Source of the DNA: Blastococcus fimeti
Lineage (GTDB): Bacteria > Actinomycetota > Actinomycetes > Mycobacteriales > Geodermatophilaceae
Length of the DNA: 64,000 nt
Direction of reading: 5' to 3'
Assembly (NCBI GenBank): GCA_900102115.1
Contig: FNAW01000003.1
Coordinates: 310,001-374,000, forward strand
Shown: positions 33,276 to 42,042 of the stretch, piece by piece
Numbering within the stretch: position 1 is the first letter of the stretch
How the letters are laid out: each line of letters starts with the position of its first letter
Program-made: the position numbers and the translations under genes
Notes under the pieces: model-generated
Seen by the model: the letters and a program-made list of their open reading frames with translations, nothing else
The model's database searches: none
What the model was told of the DNA's origin: nothing

Positions 33276-34127
33276 GTGGCGGTGCTGCTGGACGACGTGA
33301 TCGCGGCCCTCGACGCGCGGTACGACCCCGCCCTGGCGGAGGGCTGGGACGCGGTCGGCCTGGTCTGCGGCGACCGCGCCGAGCCTGTCCGGCGGGTGCT
33401 GTTCGCCGTCGACCCGACGGCGGCCGTGGTCGACGAGGTGGTCGCCACGGGCGCCGACCTGCTGGTCACCCACCACCCGTTGTTCCTGACGCCGGTGCAC
33501 GGCGTCCCCGCCGACGACCCGAAGGGCCGGCTCGTCCATCGGCTTATCCGCGCCGGCGCCGGTCTCTTCGTCGCGCACACCAACGCGGACCGTGCGCCCC
33601 GGACCGGGGTGAACGCCGCGCTCGCCGACGTCCTCGGTCTGACCGGCGCCGTGCCCCTGGAGCCGGCGGCCGCCGTCCCCGGCGCGGGCCTCGGCCGGAT
33701 CGGGGCGCTCGCCGAGCCGCTGAGCCTGCGCGACTTCGCCGCCCTGGCCGCCCGCGTGCTGCCGGCGACCGCCGGGGGAGTGCGGGTCGCGGGCGACCTC
33801 GACCGGACGATCCGGCGGGTCGCGGTCTGCGGCGGCAGCGGGGGCTCGCTGCTCCCGGCCGCGGCGGCCGCCGGCGCCGACGTGCTGCTGACCAGCGACC
33901 TGAAGCACCACCCGGTGTCCGACGCGCTCGAGGTGGACGGTCCGGCGCTGTGCGACGTCGCGCACTTCGCCAGCGAGTGGCCGTGGCTGCCGGTCGCCGC
34001 CGAGGCGCTGCGGGACGACCTGGGCGCCGGCGTGGAGGTCGCCGTCTCCGGGCTGCGCACCGACCCGTGGAGCCATGCGGTGGGGCGGACGGCGGACGTG
34101 GCCGGGACGGCAACCGCGCACGGGTAG
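33276..34127 (+). CDS. Nif3-like dinuclear metal-centre protein (YbgI/GTP cyclohydrolase 1 type 2-like)
   Basis: A 283-residue Nif3 protein. The metal site is visible as THHPLFLTP near residue 68, HTNADRAPRTGVN near 103 and, in the C-terminal half, TSDLKHHPVSDA near 211 and DVAHFASEWP near 230. Members form toroidal hexamers with two metals per subunit; the reaction is unsettled. With the following two genes it forms the trio I recall as M. tuberculosis Rv2230c-Rv2228c. GTG 33276 is assigned from the family N-terminus LLDDVIAALDARYDP. Confidence 0.88.
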   Translation: MAVLLDDVIAALDARYDPALAEGWDAVGLVCGDRAEPVRRVLFAVDPTAAVVDEVVATGADLLVTHHPLFLTPVHGVPADDPKGRLVHRLIRAGAGLFVAHTNADRAPRTGVNAALADVLGLTGAVPLEPAAAVPGAGLGRIGALAEPLSLRDFAALAARVLPATAGGVRVAGDLDRTIRRVAVCGGSGGSLLPAAAAAGADVLLTSDLKHHPVSDALEVDGPALCDVAHFASEWPWLPVAAEALRDDLGAGVEVAVSGLRTDPWSHAVGRTADVAGTATAHG

Positions 34128-34137
34128 GTTCCCTCTC

Positions 34138-34878
34138 GTGAAGGTGGACCATTTCGAGCAGCAGAAGCTGCTGGACCTCGCGGCCGAAGACGTCGCGCTG
34201 ACCCAGCTGGCACACCGCAGGCGGACGCTGCCGGAGGTCGCGGCGGTCGAGGCCGCCGAGGAGGCCGAGCGCGAGCTCTCCGCCGACGTCGTCCGCGCCG
34301 AGACCGAGGTCAAGGACCTCGGTCGCGAGGTCCGGCGGCTGGAGTCCGACGTCGACACCGTGCGGCAGCGCGCGGCCAAGGACCAGCAGCGGCTGGACTC
34401 CGGGAGCGCGACGCCCAAGGAGATGACCAACCTCCAGCACGAGCTGGAGTCGCTGGGCCGTCGGCAGGGCGACCTGGAGGACCAGCAGCTCGAGCTGATG
34501 GAGCGGCTGGAGGCGGCCGAGACCGCGCTCGCCGCCGCACAGCAGGGCCTGGTCGCCGCGCGCGAGGCTCGGGAGCGGGCCGAGCAGCTGCGCGACGACG
34601 CCCTCGCCGACATCGCCGACGGCACCACCCGGCACGAGGCGGCCCGCACCGAGGTCGCCGCGCTGATCTCCGCCCCGCTGCTGTCGCTGTACGACCGCAT
34701 CCGCGCGCAGACCGGCTCCACCGGTGCGGCGATGCTCCAGGCGCGCGCCTGCCAGGGCTGCCGCCTGGAGCTCTACGGCAACCAGCTCAACGCCGTCCGC
34801 AACGCCGATCCGCACGAGGTCGTGCGCTGCGAGAACTGCGGCCGGATCTTGGTGCGCACGGCAGAGAGCGGCCTGTGA
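34138..34878 (+). CDS. Coiled-coil protein with C4 zinc ribbon
   Basis: A 246-residue protein. A long antiparallel coiled coil covers residues about 5-170 (EVKDLGREVRRLESDVDTVR and similar heptads). The C-terminus has a four-cysteine zinc ribbon, CQGC near 204-207 and CENCG near 231-235. The family (zf-RING_7/C4-type) is a putative nucleic-acid-binding protein constantly placed between nif3 and the RNase H gene. GTG 34138 has TAGGTT seven nt upstream and no Shine-Dalgarno. The stop overlaps the next start as GTGA. Confidence 0.88.
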   Translation: MKVDHFEQQKLLDLAAEDVALTQLAHRRRTLPEVAAVEAAEEAERELSADVVRAETEVKDLGREVRRLESDVDTVRQRAAKDQQRLDSGSATPKEMTNLQHELESLGRRQGDLEDQQLELMERLEAAETALAAAQQGLVAAREARERAEQLRDDALADIADGTTRHEAARTEVAALISAPLLSLYDRIRAQTGSTGAAMLQARACQGCRLELYGNQLNAVRNADPHEVVRCENCGRILVRTAESGL

Positions 34879-35963
34879 CCCGCTTCGTCGTCGAGGCGGA
34901 CGGCGGGTCGCGGGGCAACCCGGGACCGGCGGGCTACGGCGCCCTGGTGCGCGACGCCGAGACGGGGAAGGTGCTCGCCGAGCGTGCCGCCTCCGTGGGG
35001 CGGGCGACCAACAACGTCGCGGAGTACGGCGGTCTGGTCGCCGGCCTGCAGGCGGCGCTGGACCTGGACGCCTCGGCCGACGTCGAGGTCCGGATGGACT
35101 CCAAGCTCGTCGTCGAGCAGATGTCGGGCCGCTGGCAGATCAAGCACCCCGACATGCGGCAGCTCGCGATGCAGGCGCGCGCCATCGCCGGCCGGCTGGG
35201 CAGCGTCCGCTACACCTGGGTGCCGCGCGCCCAGAACGGCGCGGCCGACGCGCTGGCCAACAGTGCGATGGACGGCATGCCGATCCACCGGGACATGGCC
35301 GCCGAGCCGTCGGTCACCGAGACCGATGTCCAGCCCGAGGAGCCGCGCGCGGTCGTCACCACGGTGACCCACCTGCTCCGGCACGGGCAGACCGAGCACA
35401 CCCCGGAGCGTCGGTACAGCGGCCGCAACGACCTGCCGCTGTCGCTGATCGGCCGGGCCGAGGCAGAGGCGGCCGCTGCGCGCGTCGCCGACCTGGGCAT
35501 CGAGGCGATCGTGGCCTCCCCGCTGCGCCGCACCCGCGAGACCGCGGAGATCGTCGCCGGCGTGCTGGGACTGCCGGTCGAGCTCGAGCACGACCTGATC
35601 GAACTGGACTTCGGCGACCTCGAGGGCCTGACCGGCGCCGAGGCGCTCGTGAAGCACCCGCTCGCCGTCCGCCGGTTCATGTCCGACCTGACCGTCGCCG
35701 CCCCGGGCGGGGAGTCGATCGCCGACGTGAGCACCCGGGTGGCCCGGGCCCGGCGGGGGATCCTGGACCGGTTCGCCGGGCAGACGGTGCTGCTGGTCAG
35801 CCACGTCACCCCGATCAAGCTGATGCTCGCCGCGGGGCTCGGCGCCGGCGACGACGTCGTCCACCGGGTGTACCTGCAGGCGGCATCGCTCTGCACCGTC
35901 GCCTGGTCCTCCGACGGTCGCACCTCGGTGCGGCTGGTGAACGACACCGCGCACCTGCGCTGA
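34875..35963 (+). CDS. Bifunctional RNase H / histidine-phosphatase (acid phosphatase) protein
   Basis: A 362-residue fusion. Residues 1-135 are RNase HI: VEADGGSRGNPGPAGYGA gives the first Asp, NVAEYGGLVAGL the Glu, VRMDSKLVVEQM the second Asp and QNGAADALAN the last. Residues about 165-360 are a histidine phosphatase: LRHGQTEHTPERRYSGRND carries the nucleophilic His, SPLRRTRETAEIV an Arg, and VSHVTPIK the second His. In M. tuberculosis the homologue Rv2228c has RNase H and alpha-ribazole phosphatase activity, linking RNA-DNA hybrid removal with cobalamin synthesis. It is translationally coupled to the zinc-ribbon gene. Confidence 0.93.
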   Translation: MTRFVVEADGGSRGNPGPAGYGALVRDAETGKVLAERAASVGRATNNVAEYGGLVAGLQAALDLDASADVEVRMDSKLVVEQMSGRWQIKHPDMRQLAMQARAIAGRLGSVRYTWVPRAQNGAADALANSAMDGMPIHRDMAAEPSVTETDVQPEEPRAVVTTVTHLLRHGQTEHTPERRYSGRNDLPLSLIGRAEAEAAAARVADLGIEAIVASPLRRTRETAEIVAGVLGLPVELEHDLIELDFGDLEGLTGAEALVKHPLAVRRFMSDLTVAAPGGESIADVSTRVARARRGILDRFAGQTVLLVSHVTPIKLMLAAGLGAGDDVVHRVYLQAASLCTVAWSSDGRTSVRLVNDTAHLR

Positions 35964-35967
35964 CCGG

Positions 35968-36717
35968 TCAGAGCCGCCCGGCGTCGATCACGCGGGACAG
36001 GAACTGCCGGGTGCGGGCCTCGACCGGATCGCCCAGCACCTGCTGGGGCGGGCCGGACTCGAGGACGACGCCGCCGTCCAGGAACGCGACCGTGTCGGCG
36101 ACCTGACGGGCGAAGCCCATCTCGTGCGTGGCCATCACGATCGTCATGCCCTGCGCGGCGACCTCGCGGACGACGGACAGCACCTCGCCGACGAGCTCCG
36201 GGTCCAGCGCGCTGGTGATCTCGTCGAGCAGGAGCACGCGCGGGTGCACCGCCAGGGCGCGGACGATGGCCACCCGCTGCTGCTGACCGCCGGAGAGCCG
36301 GTCGGGGTACTCGCCGGCCTTGTCCGACAGGCCGATGCGCGCCAGCAGCGTGTGCGCCTCCTCGAGCACCTCGGCCTTCGGGCGGCCGTGCACCACGGTG
36401 GGCGCGAGGGTGACGTTGTCCAGCACCGACAGGTGCGGGAAGAGGTTGTAGGCCTGGAAGACCACGCCCATGCGGCGGCGGACCTGGTCGGCGTCGATGC
36501 GCGGGTCGGTGACGTCCTCGCCGTCGAGCAGCACCTGCCCGTCGTCGACGGTCTCGAGCAGGCTCGCGCAGCGCAGCAGGGTCGACTTGCCCGACCCCGA
36601 GCCGCCGATCAGCGCGACCACCTGGTGCTCGGCGACGGAGAGGTCGACCCCGCGCAGCACCACGTTGTCGCCGAAGGCCTTGACCACGCTCCGGACCTCG
36701 AGGACGGGGCCGCTCAC
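35968..36717 (-). CDS. Polar amino-acid ABC transporter, ATP-binding protein (GlnQ-like)
   Basis: A 249-residue ABC ATPase. Walker A GGSGSGKSTLLR near residue 38, Q-loop VVFQAYNLFPHL near 85, signature RLSGGQQQRVAIVRAL near 142, Walker B VLLLDEITSALD near 162 and H-loop MATHEMGFA near 196 are all intact. It resembles GlnQ/HisP ATPases of polar amino-acid importers. Its GTG overlaps the permease stop as GTGA. It converges on the RNase H/phosphatase gene with a four-base gap. Confidence 0.93.
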   Translation of the reverse strand: MSGPVLEVRSVVKAFGDNVVLRGVDLSVAEHQVVALIGGSGSGKSTLLRCASLLETVDDGQVLLDGEDVTDPRIDADQVRRRMGVVFQAYNLFPHLSVLDNVTLAPTVVHGRPKAEVLEEAHTLLARIGLSDKAGEYPDRLSGGQQQRVAIVRALAVHPRVLLLDEITSALDPELVGEVLSVVREVAAQGMTIVMATHEMGFARQVADTVAFLDGGVVLESGPPQQVLGDPVEARTRQFLSRVIDAGRL

Positions 36718-37619
36718 AGGAGGCTCCCGGACTGCTGCCGGCGGCGGGCCCGCGCGCTCACCGCGTCGGCGATCCGCGCCGACGGGATGGCGAGCAGCAC
36801 GAACAGCAGGCCGGCGACGACGTAGGGGGTGAAGTTGAAGCTCTGGCCGACCAGGATCTGCGCCGAGCGGACCGCGTCGATCGCACCGAGCACGGAGATC
36901 AGGCCGACGTCCTTCTGCAGGGCGACGAAGTCGTTGAGCAGGGCGGGGGTGACGGTGCGCAGCGCCTGCGGCAGCACGACGATGCGCATCGTCTGCCGGT
37001 GGGTGAGCCCGAGGGAGCGGGCGGCGGCGCGCTGGCTGGGGTGCACCGACTCGATGCCGGCGCGGAAGACTTCGGCCACGTAGGCGCTGTAGGTCAGCAC
37101 GATCGCGATCGTGCCCAGGACGAACGGCGACGTCGGCATCCCCTGCAGGCCGAGCGCGGGGAACCCGAACCCGACGAGGTACAGCACGATGATCAGCGGG
37201 ATGCCGCGGAACAGGTCGACGTAGCCGGTGGCCAGCAGCCGGAGCGGGGCGAACGCCGCACCGCGCAGGGTGCGGGTCAGCGCCACGAGCAGGCCGACGG
37301 CGAGCACCGAGACCCCGCCGACGAGGAGGACCTGCAGGTTCAGCCAGAGGCCGGACAGGATCTCGGGCAGCGACTCCCAGGCCACGCTGGGGGAGAAGAA
37401 CGTCGCCTGGACCCGGGGCCAGCCCGGGGCACTGGTCACGACGAGGTAGGCCACCACCGCGAACAGCAGGGTGGAGGCCAGCGCGACCAGTGTCGACCGC
37501 CGGGCCCGACGACGACGCCAGGCCCGGCGGGACAGCTCGAGGGCGCTCGGTTCGGGGAGCACGGCGCCCGGGGGAACGGCGGTCAGGACAGGACGGGTGC
37601 GTCGGCCTCGGCGAGCCAC
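36714..37619 (-). CDS. Polar amino-acid ABC transporter, permease (HisM/GlnP-like)
   Basis: A permease of up to 301 residues with five to six membrane helices. GLWLNLQVLLVGGVSVLAVG opens the transport domain, and the EAA loop AGIESVHPSQRAAARSLGLT near residues 190-210 contacts the ATPase. The Arg-rich segment before the first helix is unusual but in keeping with the positive-inside rule. Start choice is uncertain. GTG 37619 overlaps the end of the binding-protein gene by 37 bases with GAGGAG very close upstream, whereas GTG 37562 would avoid overlap but lacks a ribosome site. It works with the genes on either side. Confidence 0.88.
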   Translation of the reverse strand: MARRGRRTRPVLTAVPPGAVLPEPSALELSRRAWRRRRARRSTLVALASTLLFAVVAYLVVTSAPGWPRVQATFFSPSVAWESLPEILSGLWLNLQVLLVGGVSVLAVGLLVALTRTLRGAAFAPLRLLATGYVDLFRGIPLIIVLYLVGFGFPALGLQGMPTSPFVLGTIAIVLTYSAYVAEVFRAGIESVHPSQRAAARSLGLTHRQTMRIVVLPQALRTVTPALLNDFVALQKDVGLISVLGAIDAVRSAQILVGQSFNFTPYVVAGLLFVLLAIPSARIADAVSARARRRQQSGSLL

Positions 37620-38443
37620 TGCTCCTCGAGGTCGGCCAGGGTGCCGTCCTCGCGCAGCGCGTCCACGGCCTGGCTGACGCAGTCGGTGAGCGGGCTGCCC
37701 TTGCTCAGCAGCAGGCCGAACTGGTCCGCGCCCTCACCGGAGTCCTGCAGCTGGCCGACGATGACGCCGTCGTCCAGCTCGGCGGAGGTGATGTAGAAGG
37801 CCGTCGGGAGGTCGACCACGATCGCGTCCACCTGGCCGTTCTGCAGTGCCAGCTTGGCGTCGTCGTTGCTGTTGAAGACGACGGGGTCGCTGCTGGGGTC
37901 GATCACCTCGGTCAGCACGTCGAGGCTGGTGGTGGCCACCTGCGCGCCGATCCTCAGGTCCTTGAGCTCGGCGATGCTGGTGGCGCCGTCCGCGGCCGAG
38001 CCCGCGGTCGTGATGACCGTCTGGGTGACCGTGTAGTACGGCGAGGAGAAGTCGACGGCCTGCTTGCGCTCGTCGGTGATGGAGAACTGGTTGATGTCGA
38101 AGTCGAAGGGGCGCTCGCCCGGCTGGATCGCGGCGTTGAAGGGCACGCGGGTCCAGGTGACGTCGTCCTCGGCGTAGCCCAGCTCCTCGGCGACGGCGTA
38201 GGCGACCGCCGCCTCGAAGCCCTCGCCGTTCTCCGGCTCGTCGTCGGAGAACCACGGCGCGTAGGCCGGCTGGTCGGTACCGATGGTCAGCGTGCCCGAC
38301 TCCAGCGTGTCGAGGTCCTCCGGCGTGCAGGAGGAGCCGCCGCCGGAGGCGCCGGCGTCGTCGGCCGAGTCCTCGGTGGCGCAGGCGCCCAGCACCAGCG
38401 TCGTCGCGGCCAGGGCGGAGAGGGTGAGCGAGCGACGGCGCAT
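37583..38443 (-). CDS. Polar amino-acid ABC transporter, substrate-binding lipoprotein
   Basis: A 286-residue extracellular solute-binding protein of family 3. The signal peptide ends in the lipobox LGAC near residue 21, then an acidic/Ser-Gly linker. The SBP_bac_3 core shows LTIGTDQPAYAPWF, GFEAAVAYAVAEELGY, FDFDINQFSITDERKQAVDFSSPYY and DAIVVDLPTAFYI. It captures an amino acid for the permease and ATPase encoded downstream. Ligand identity is unknown. ATG 38443 was chosen because it places the twin-Arg/hydrophobic signal at the N-terminus. Confidence 0.92.
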   Translation of the reverse strand: MRRRSLTLSALAATTLVLGACATEDSADDAGASGGGSSCTPEDLDTLESGTLTIGTDQPAYAPWFSDDEPENGEGFEAAVAYAVAEELGYAEDDVTWTRVPFNAAIQPGERPFDFDINQFSITDERKQAVDFSSPYYTVTQTVITTAGSAADGATSIAELKDLRIGAQVATTSLDVLTEVIDPSSDPVVFNSNDDAKLALQNGQVDAIVVDLPTAFYITSAELDDGVIVGQLQDSGEGADQFGLLLSKGSPLTDCVSQAVDALREDGTLADLEEQWLAEADAPVLS

Positions 38444-38540
38444 CGGGGGAGCCCCTTGGGATCGGCTGCGTGAACGTTCAACGACGGCGCGGATTCTATG
38501 GGGTGGCACGAGGCCGTCGTGCAGGACGTTCCGGGACCGC

Positions 38541-40859
38541 TCAGGACCGGAGCGTCGGGGCCGTCTCGCGCTCGTGCAGCCAGCGCTCCAGGACCGGCGC
38601 GGGCAGTGCCGGGGAGTGCAGGAACCCCTGGCTGGTGTCGCAGTCGAGCGTCCTCAGGTGGGCCAGTGTTCGCTCGTCCTCGACGCCCTCGGCGACCACC
38701 CGCAGGCCCAGCCGGTGGGCCAGGTCGATCGTGCTGGCGATGATGGCCTCGGTGCGCTCGTCGGAGCAGAGATCGGCGGTGAACGACCGGTCCAGCTTCA
38801 GCTCGGTGACCGGCAGGTCGCGCAGGTAGGCCAGCGACGAGTAGCCGGTGCCGAAGTCGTCGATGCTCACCGTGACGCCGAGAGCGGCGAGGTCGGCGAT
38901 GACGGCCAGGCTGCGCTCGGGATCGGTGAGCAGCACGCTCTCGGTCACCTCGAGCACGACCGAGGCCGCCGGGACGGCGTGCCGGGTCAGCAGCTCGGTC
39001 ACCCGGCCGGGCAGGCCGGTGTCGAGCAGGTTGCTGGCGGAGAGGTTGACCGAGATGTGCAGGTCGATGCCCCGGCCGCGCCAGTCGGCCAGCTGGGCGA
39101 CGGCGCACTCCAGGACCCGCTCGGTCAGCGGGCCCATCAGCCCGTGCACCTCGGCCAGCGGCAGGAACTCCATCGGCGGGACCAGGCCGCGGTCGGGGTG
39201 CATCCAGCGCACGAGGCACTCGACGCCGACGACGCGGCCGTCGGCGATGTCGAGCTGCGGCTGGTGGTGAAGGACGAGCTGGTCGCTGGTGAGCGCCGCC
39301 CGCAGCTGCTCGACCAGGGCGAGGTGCCCGCTGCTGTCGGCATGCAGCGCCGCGTCGTAGAGGGCCACCCCCCGGCCCGAGCGCTTGGCGTCGTACATGG
39401 CGACGTCGGCCCGGCGCAGCAGCTGCGCCGGACGCTGGTCGTCGGGGGTGCTGGTCGTCACCCCGATGCTGGCGGAGGAGTGCACGAACATGCCGCCGAC
39501 GGGGAAGGGCTCGGCGAGCCGGGCGTGCAGTCGCTCGCCGAGGGCGCGGGCGCCGTCCTCGGGCGGGATGTCGTGGTCCAGCACGGCGACGACGGCGAAT
39601 TCGTCGCCGCCCAGGCGGCCGAGGAGGTCGCCCGCCCGGAGCCCGGGCTGCAGGCGCGCGGCCACCAGGCGCAGCAGGTCGTCGCCGGCGGCGTGCCCGA
39701 GGGCGTCGTTGACCTCCTTGAACTTGTCCACGTCCAGCAGCGCCAGCGCGACCGGCGTCCCCTCCGCCGACAGCGTGGAGATGCGACGGAGCACGGCGCG
39801 GCGGTTGGCCAGGCCGGTGAGCTCGTCGGTGAGCGCCTCGCGCCGGGTGACGGCCAGCTGGGTCAGCTCGCGGACGTTGATGGCCATGCGGACGCCGGAC
39901 CCGACGGCGGCGAGGGCGGCGCAGGCGATGCCGATGTGGCTGGCGCCGGTCAGCGTGGCCGCCACGAGCGTCGCCGTCGAGGCGACGATGACGACGAAGG
40001 CACCGATCGTGGCCGCGATGGGGTCGGTCGCCTGCGGCGCCGACCGGTGCGAGGCGAGGCCGGCGGCGAGCGTGATGCAGACGACCAGGGCCGGCTGGTA
40101 GAGCGCTCCCCAGCCGACGCGCTCACCACCGGTGAGCAGCGTCGCGGTCGTCCCCACCAGACCGCTGCCGAAGGCTGCGACCACCAGCCAGGTGCGCGGG
40201 TCGCGGCCCATGGCCCCGATGAAGGGGAGCGTCAGCGCGGTGCCCAGGAGCACGAAGCAGACGGCGAGCTGGGCGAGGAGCGCGTACAGCTGCCACCAGG
40301 GGAGCAGGGACAGGGCTCCGCCGGAGGGCACGACGAGGATGTCGAGCACCGCGACCACAGCGAGCACCGCCGCGGCGCCGTTGAGCACGTCGTTGGGGTC
40401 GGCCAGGCTGGTGCCGTACCGGTTCCACCGCACGAGCGCGCCGTACCAGAACGGGAAGACGACGACCCCCGCCCAGTACGCGGGTATGGCAGCACCGGCG
40501 CGGGTGGCCGGGACGAGTGCGAGGACCACCGCGAGGAGCAGTGCGACGGCGAACACGGCGGTCCCGAGGGCCAGCCGGTTCCAGACCGCACGTTCGGTCG
40601 GTATCCGGCGGGCCCGCCAGGTCATGACGGCCAGGGCCAGCCCGTGCAGCACCAGTAGCACCGGCAGGTCGACCGCGTGCGATCCACCGATCAGCTCGGG
40701 AGCGAGGACGCGGGCGGTGCCGAACGCGGCGAAGGAGGCGCCGGTGAGCACGGTCAGGCCCAGCAGCCACCGCGGCGCACCGGGCAGCAGCCGGGAGTGC
40801 GCGGGAGCAGCCATGGTCGGGTCATCGGCTGCCGGGGGCACCGGGTGAACGTGCGCCAC
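38541..40859 (-). CDS. Membrane GGDEF-EAL protein (c-di-GMP turnover)
   Basis: A 772-residue protein. About eight membrane helices span residues 30-320. A GGDEF domain (about 340-500) has the intact RLGGDEF active site and an RAGD I-site five residues before it. An EAL domain (about 515-765) keeps the catalytic and Mg-binding residues NLSASN, EVTES, DDFGTGYSSL, ELKLDRSF, AEGVEDE and SQGF. The signature reads ECLVRW rather than EALVRW, with the metal-binding Glu retained. It could therefore make, break or sense c-di-GMP. GTG 40859 follows GGAGGGGTGAGG; ATG 40814 is an alternative. Confidence 0.92.
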   Translation of the reverse strand: MAHVHPVPPAADDPTMAAPAHSRLLPGAPRWLLGLTVLTGASFAAFGTARVLAPELIGGSHAVDLPVLLVLHGLALAVMTWRARRIPTERAVWNRLALGTAVFAVALLLAVVLALVPATRAGAAIPAYWAGVVVFPFWYGALVRWNRYGTSLADPNDVLNGAAAVLAVVAVLDILVVPSGGALSLLPWWQLYALLAQLAVCFVLLGTALTLPFIGAMGRDPRTWLVVAAFGSGLVGTTATLLTGGERVGWGALYQPALVVCITLAAGLASHRSAPQATDPIAATIGAFVVIVASTATLVAATLTGASHIGIACAALAAVGSGVRMAINVRELTQLAVTRREALTDELTGLANRRAVLRRISTLSAEGTPVALALLDVDKFKEVNDALGHAAGDDLLRLVAARLQPGLRAGDLLGRLGGDEFAVVAVLDHDIPPEDGARALGERLHARLAEPFPVGGMFVHSSASIGVTTSTPDDQRPAQLLRRADVAMYDAKRSGRGVALYDAALHADSSGHLALVEQLRAALTSDQLVLHHQPQLDIADGRVVGVECLVRWMHPDRGLVPPMEFLPLAEVHGLMGPLTERVLECAVAQLADWRGRGIDLHISVNLSASNLLDTGLPGRVTELLTRHAVPAASVVLEVTESVLLTDPERSLAVIADLAALGVTVSIDDFGTGYSSLAYLRDLPVTELKLDRSFTADLCSDERTEAIIASTIDLAHRLGLRVVAEGVEDERTLAHLRTLDCDTSQGFLHSPALPAPVLERWLHERETAPTLRS

Positions 40860-40897
40860 GGCACCTCACCCCTCCGGGGCAGCTCCGGCCCGGGCGG

Positions 40898-41668
40898 TCA
40901 GATCCTGAGGAACAGGTAGACCGAGACCGCGACGCCGAACCCCACGATGAGCACCCGCAGGGCGGTCACCGGGATGCGGGTCGCGATCCGTGCGCCCAGG
41001 AAACCACCGAGGAGGCTCGCCGGCGCCGCGACGGCGACCACACCCCAGTGCACCTCGCCGAACACGCCGAAGATCAGCAGCGAGACGGTGGCGGTGACGG
41101 CCGACAGCGCGGACTTGAGCGCGTTGGCCAGCGCCAGCCGGCTCAGCGCCAGGCCCAGCACGCCGACGAGGATGACGCCGAGCGCGCCGCCGAAGTAGCC
41201 GCCGTACGTCGTCGCCAGGAACAGGGCGGCGTAGAGCCAGCCGGGGTCCCGGGCGGCGACCCCGTCGGTCTGGGTGCGCCGCAGTCGACGGGTGACCAGC
41301 GGCTGGAAGGCCAGCAGCGAGCTGGCCAGCAGCACCAGCACGGGCACGAGGACGTCGAAGGCCTCGGACGGCGTGGTGAGCAGCAGCACGCTGCCCGTCG
41401 CCCCGCCGAGGACGGCGACCCCGCCCAGCCGCAGCAGCCGGGCGCGCTGGCCGGCGTACTCGGACCGGAAGCCGGCGACCGCGCCCAGGTAGCCCGGCCA
41501 CTGGGCCACGGAGTTGGTGACGTTGGCCTCGACCGTGCCCAGGCCGAGCGCCACGAGGGTCGGGAAGAGGATCAGCGAGCCGCCCCCGGCGATGGAGTTG
41601 ACCCCACCGGCGAGGAAGGCGACCGCCGCGGCGACGAGCAGGTCAGCGGCGGACACGGCGGTCAACAT
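40898..41668 (-). CDS. TauE/SafE-family sulfite/organosulfonate exporter-like membrane protein
   Basis: A 256-residue protein with about eight hydrophobic segments in two repeats. Typical TauE/SafE motifs are AGGVNSIAGGGSLILFPTL near the N-terminus and GGYFGGALGVILV in the second half. The family exports sulfite, sulfoacetate or other small anions, or supports cytochrome assembly; the substrate here is unknown. ATG 41668 lies only 11 bases from the divergent start of the DoxX-like gene, so the two genes share a very compact promoter region. Confidence 0.85.
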   Translation of the reverse strand: MLTAVSAADLLVAAAVAFLAGGVNSIAGGGSLILFPTLVALGLGTVEANVTNSVAQWPGYLGAVAGFRSEYAGQRARLLRLGGVAVLGGATGSVLLLTTPSEAFDVLVPVLVLLASSLLAFQPLVTRRLRRTQTDGVAARDPGWLYAALFLATTYGGYFGGALGVILVGVLGLALSRLALANALKSALSAVTATVSLLIFGVFGEVHWGVVAVAAPASLLGGFLGARIATRIPVTALRVLIVGFGVAVSVYLFLRI

Positions 41669-41679
41669 ACGGTGGCCCG

Positions 41680-42039
41680 ATGCGGCTCCCGAGCACGGAC
41701 ACCTGGTTGGCGGCGGTGCTGGGCGGTGCCGGCGTGCTGCACCTCGCGCGGCCGCGCATCTACGACTGGCTGGTGCCCCCGGAGCTGGGCAACGCGCGGG
41801 CCTGGGTGCTGGCCAGCGGCGTGGCCGAGCTGGGCACCGCGGCGCTGCTCGCCGCCCCGGCCACCCGCCGGGCCGGGGGCTGGGCCGCCGCGGCGCTGTT
41901 CGTGGGCTTCGTGCCCGCGCACCTGCACACCTTCCGTGCCGTGCCCCGGAAGCCGGTGCCGCTCGCCGTCGCCACCGCGCGGCTGCCGCTGCAGCTGCCG
42001 TTGATCGGCGCGGCACTCCGGGTGGCGCGGGGTCGCTGA
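41680..42039 (+). CDS. DoxX-like small membrane protein
   Basis: A 119-residue protein with four predicted membrane helices. The N-terminal block AAVLGGAGVLHLARPRIYDW, the AELGTAALLAAP segment and the terminal PLQLPLIGAALRVA are typical of DoxX-like proteins of actinobacteria. In other species DoxX relatives take part in oxidant or thiosulfate metabolism, but this subgroup is uncharacterised. ATG 41680 is preceded by TACGGT at 41668-41673, six nt upstream, and no Shine-Dalgarno. The gene stops three bases from the convergent Lrp gene. Confidence 0.72.
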   Translation: MRLPSTDTWLAAVLGGAGVLHLARPRIYDWLVPPELGNARAWVLASGVAELGTAALLAAPATRRAGGWAAAALFVGFVPAHLHTFRAVPRKPVPLAVATARLPLQLPLIGAALRVARGR

Positions 42040-42042
42040 GCC

